A DNA stretch of 64,000 nucleotides, from positions 1 through 64,000 of the forward strand of contig CAMAZH010000007.1 of NCBI GenBank assembly GCA_945863035.1, read 5' to 3'. The notes beneath the pieces were generated by a model, which saw only the letters and a program-made list of their open reading frames with translations, did not search any database and was not told the origin of the DNA. Of this stretch, positions 61,804 through 64,000 are shown in pieces. Position numbers and translations under genes: made by a program. Every line of letters starts with the position of its first letter. The first letter of the stretch is position 1. Origin of the DNA: Chitinophaga pinensis. GTDB lineage: Bacteria > Bacteroidota > Bacteroidia > Bacteroidales > GCA-2748055.

Positions 61804-62751
61804 TTATTTGAAGTTTGCCCCTGCCAAACGGAGATCATCAAGCATTTCCGGGACCAGAACAAAAGGATCGTACGGCCGTCCTTTTATCACAAGGGTTTCA
61901 ACCGGCAAGTAACCCCTGTAGCCTGTCTTTTCAAGAATTTCTATCAGCCGGGGAAAATCGGTGCGGATACCACTTCCCAGGCCAAAAACGCTTTCCTTTA
62001 CCTGCCAGTTAATGGCATAGGGCACAACGGCTTCGATATCCATGTAGGGATCCTCGGTTTTGAAATTGCCGGTATCAACAATCAAACCGACCCATTCCGA
62101 GTCGACCGCTTTGACAATTTTAATGCACTGGTCGGCTGTTTGAAGCATATCACCATGATTCTGGATGCCAACCATAACGCCGTGCTGTTGGGCAAAAACA
62201 GCGCATTCCTTGTAGCACTCCACCATCCATCCTGCAACTTCGTCCCAGTTGTTCTCATACCCTGGGGGAACAGCTCCTGCGAACAGCCTGATCACCGGAG
62301 CTCCAAGTTTCGCCGCCACCACGATCCACTTTTTCGCAAGCTCCACATCCGCAGCGCGCACAGCCGGGTCGGGAGAAGCGAAATTATTGCGTATACCCGT
62401 GCCGCTTAGTTCTATTCCCAAAAGGAATGCCTGACGCTTGAAGTCAAAGATGTATTCATCGCTGGGAACTTCGGGATAACCCGGGAAATAGTAACCCGTC
62501 GCATCAAGAGCGCCGATGTTTTCCTTAGCGCACCAGTCGAGAAGGTCGAAGAGGGTGAAAGAACTACCGTTGGGGGCTTGGGCCTTTCCGGTTAATAAAT
62601 TATTGAATGAGTATGCATTCAGAGAAAGTTTCAGGTGGGCCTCGCCCGTTCGTTTGATTTCATTTTGGGCGCGAAGAGGATTGCTGTTCAGCAAGGTTAA
62701 ACACAAGGGCAACAAAACTATTAAGAATGCTTTTAATCGTTTTTCTTTCAT
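61804..62751 (-). CDS. Exported sugar phosphate isomerase/epimerase-like TIM-barrel protein
   Basis: This 315-residue protein has a signal peptide (LIVLLPLCLTLLNSNPLRAQ), unusual for an AP-endonuclease-2-like TIM barrel but common for Bacteroidota keto-sugar enzymes. Metal and active-site segments are LSLNAYSF, GIQNHGDML, GLIVDTGNF, NWQVKESVF and GYLPVETLV. Members isomerise, epimerise or hydrate keto sugars. It is the first gene of a pair with the T9SS hydrolase. It may act after a DUF1080 enzyme in 3-keto-glycoside turnover (inference). Confidence 0.85.
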   Translation of the reverse strand: MKEKRLKAFLIVLLPLCLTLLNSNPLRAQNEIKRTGEAHLKLSLNAYSFNNLLTGKAQAPNGSSFTLFDLLDWCAKENIGALDATGYYFPGYPEVPSDEYIFDFKRQAFLLGIELSGTGIRNNFASPDPAVRAADVELAKKWIVVAAKLGAPVIRLFAGAVPPGYENNWDEVAGWMVECYKECAVFAQQHGVMVGIQNHGDMLQTADQCIKIVKAVDSEWVGLIVDTGNFKTEDPYMDIEAVVPYAINWQVKESVFGLGSGIRTDFPRLIEILEKTGYRGYLPVETLVIKGRPYDPFVLVPEMLDDLRLAGANFK

Positions 62752-62876
62752 GATGATTGCTTTTTAATTTACTAATAGTTTTTCTTCTACAATGAAAAGG
62801 AGCTGAGAGCGACACAAGTCCCTCCTCTGTTTAACTTTTTACCCGGGGGATTTTGGATTACAATTCGCACCAATGT

Positions 62877-64000
62877 CTAAAAAATGCCATTGCTTACAAA
62901 TGCAATCTTTTTTGAATCGGGCGACCAGCTGGGTACATTTATGGTTCCCTGTCCACCGTAAAGGTATCCGATAACCTTTGGCACGCCCCCTTCAATGGGC
63001 ATCAGGCGCAAATAAACTCTTTGGTAGAAGGGATGGCTGTTGGCAGGAACCTCTTTTGGGAACGACACAAAAACCAGCCACTTATTGTCGGGCGAAACAT
63101 GCGGAAACCAGTCATTCAGCTCATCAAAGGTCAATTGAACCTGGTTCTTCCCATCTGCATCCATACGCCATACCTGCATGGTTCCCGTGCGGGTGGAGCA
63201 GAAATAGATATATTTCCCGTCGGGTGAATATTCCGAGCCGTCGTCCAACCCTGTTGTTTTGGTTAGCTGTATCTCTTTCCCTCCGTCCTTGCTGATTTTA
63301 TAGATATCATAATCCCCGTTGCGTTCGGCTGTGTAGATCAGAAACTGGTTGTCGGGCGACCAGCCGTGCAGGTATGAAGGGCTTTTATCGGTAATCCTTT
63401 TGGGCACTCCCCCGGTTACCGGAACGGTGTAGATTACCGATTGTCCGTTTGTTTCCTCGGGATGGTGACTTATGCCCATAATGCTTCCATCAAAGGTAAG
63501 GACATGGTCATTGTTGTTTTTGTTTGCAAAATCGGTATTCAGAACAGAGGATTCCCTGCTTGCAATATCAAAATTATAAAGTTTGCCGTCGGAGTTGTAG
63601 ATCAGGGTTTTGCCGTCGGGTGTCCAGTTCGGGGCCTGCCAGGAGCCTTCCGACCCCGCAAGTATCTGACATTTGCCCGATTCCACATCCATTACCTCCA
63701 GAAGACTTCCAATATAGCTTTGGTACTGCACCAGATCGTCAGGAACCGTGTTGAACACCCGGGTGTTGGTAAAACTAACCTGTTCTGAATAGTTATTGTT
63801 GTGGGAGCAAACAAACAAACCCGCCAGCAGGTCGGATCCCAGATCCAGGTTTTCAATTTCCTGAACCTGATATACCTCTCCAAAATGCGCTACCGACATG
63901 GTATAGGTATTTCCTTTCTTTTCGAGCTGAAGGACATCGGGTCCGGAGATTTCAAATTTGATTTCTTCCATGTCTTCTCCGGCATTCCGGCGGTACTGAA
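62877..64000 (-). CDS. TolB-like beta-propeller protein (partial, runs off the right edge)
   Basis: The minus-strand frame is open to the window's right edge; 9 codons precede the Met at 63971, so the N-terminus is missing. The visible part has a concanavalin-like strand region (about the first 90 residues, YTMSVAHFGEVYQV, LLAGLFVCSHN) and then WD40-like TolB/PD40 repeats (WTPDGKTLIYNSDGK, WSPDNQFLIYTAERNGDYDIY, YSPDGKYIYFCSTRTG, VSPDNKWLVFVS, WSPDSKKIAFVS). It is a periplasmic propeller protein, likely binding protein or glycan. It is upstream of the isomerase and may belong to the same cluster. Confidence 0.82.
   Translation of the reverse strand, partial: QYRRNAGEDMEEIKFEISGPDVLQLEKKGNTYTMSVAHFGEVYQVQEIENLDLGSDLLAGLFVCSHNNNYSEQVSFTNTRVFNTVPDDLVQYQSYIGSLLEVMDVESGKCQILAGSEGSWQAPNWTPDGKTLIYNSDGKLYNFDIASRESSVLNTDFANKNNNDHVLTFDGSIMGISHHPEETNGQSVIYTVPVTGGVPKRITDKSPSYLHGWSPDNQFLIYTAERNGDYDIYKISKDGGKEIQLTKTTGLDDGSEYSPDGKYIYFCSTRTGTMQVWRMDADGKNQVQLTFDELNDWFPHVSPDNKWLVFVSFPKEVPANSHPFYQRVYLRLMPIEGGVPKVIGYLYGGQGTINVPSWSPDSKKIAFVSNGIF

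Noticed and set aside
61794-61862. N-terminal extension of the T9SS hydrolase
   Set aside because: The longer frame would overlap the upstream isomerase gene and bury the signal peptide; the ATG at 61793 is the natural start.

Overview
The window is about 64 kb of a Bacteroidota chromosome, most likely a free-living polysaccharide degrader of the Bacteroidales/Marinilabiliales type. The evidence is two proteins with a C-terminal type IX secretion (T9SS) type A sorting domain, Bacteroidota-type promoters (TTTG and TAnnTTTG), hybrid histidine kinases, a LytTR regulator, a FISUMP-domain protein, lipoproteins and many glycoside hydrolases. No phage, insertion sequence, CRISPR array, rRNA or cas gene was seen. 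There is one tRNA, tRNA-Arg(TCT), followed by a strong terminator.

Layout. 1-9.3 kb: the tail of a hybrid kinase and a receiver protein, a pirin, a GH5 glycanase lipoprotein, an alpha/beta hydrolase divergent from a membrane LytTR regulator with three phased direct repeats between them, a lipoprotein with a textbook promoter, a hotdog thioesterase, a hybrid kinase and a YfcC-type transporter. 9.3-20.1 kb (minus strand): a four-gene operon encoding a 2450-residue secreted protein with 21 FG-GAP-type repeats in three blocks of seven, an outer-membrane barrel protein carrying two copies of an unnamed domain, a small secreted protein that is one copy of that domain, and another small exported protein. 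20.2-26.8 kb: a membrane AraC regulator divergent from an exported caspase-like protease, which is followed after 7 nt by a sensor with 14 propeller repeats and a PP2C/SpoIIE phosphatase output.

27-42 kb and 54-64 kb: carbohydrate genes. These are GH116, GH2 beta-mannosidase, GH1, a T9SS-exported clan GH-A hydrolase with CBM6, a sulfatase, a formylglycine-generating enzyme with both catalytic cysteines, and three members of families used in 3-keto-glycoside metabolism (Tat-type Gfo/Idh/MocA oxidoreductase next to DoxX, DUF1080 lipoprotein, TIM-barrel isomerase). No SusC/SusD pair is present, only a 99-residue remnant of a TonB-dependent receptor. 42.3-44.3 kb: a metallophosphoesterase, glycosyltransferase and GH1 operon. 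44.6-50.1 kb: a CPA1 cation/proton antiporter, a DUF3124 lipoprotein, a doubled DUF1538 membrane protein and a three-module P-II-like gene interrupted by one in-frame TGA. 50.3-59.3 kb: a FISUMP protein, a lipoprotein, two different fused LeuC-LeuD (aconitase-superfamily) enzymes and AsnA.

The best candidates for something undescribed are the three-propeller operon, the caspase/propeller-phosphatase pair, and the antiporter-DUF1538-P-II block. Functions are inferred from sequence motifs read by eye; no database search was possible.
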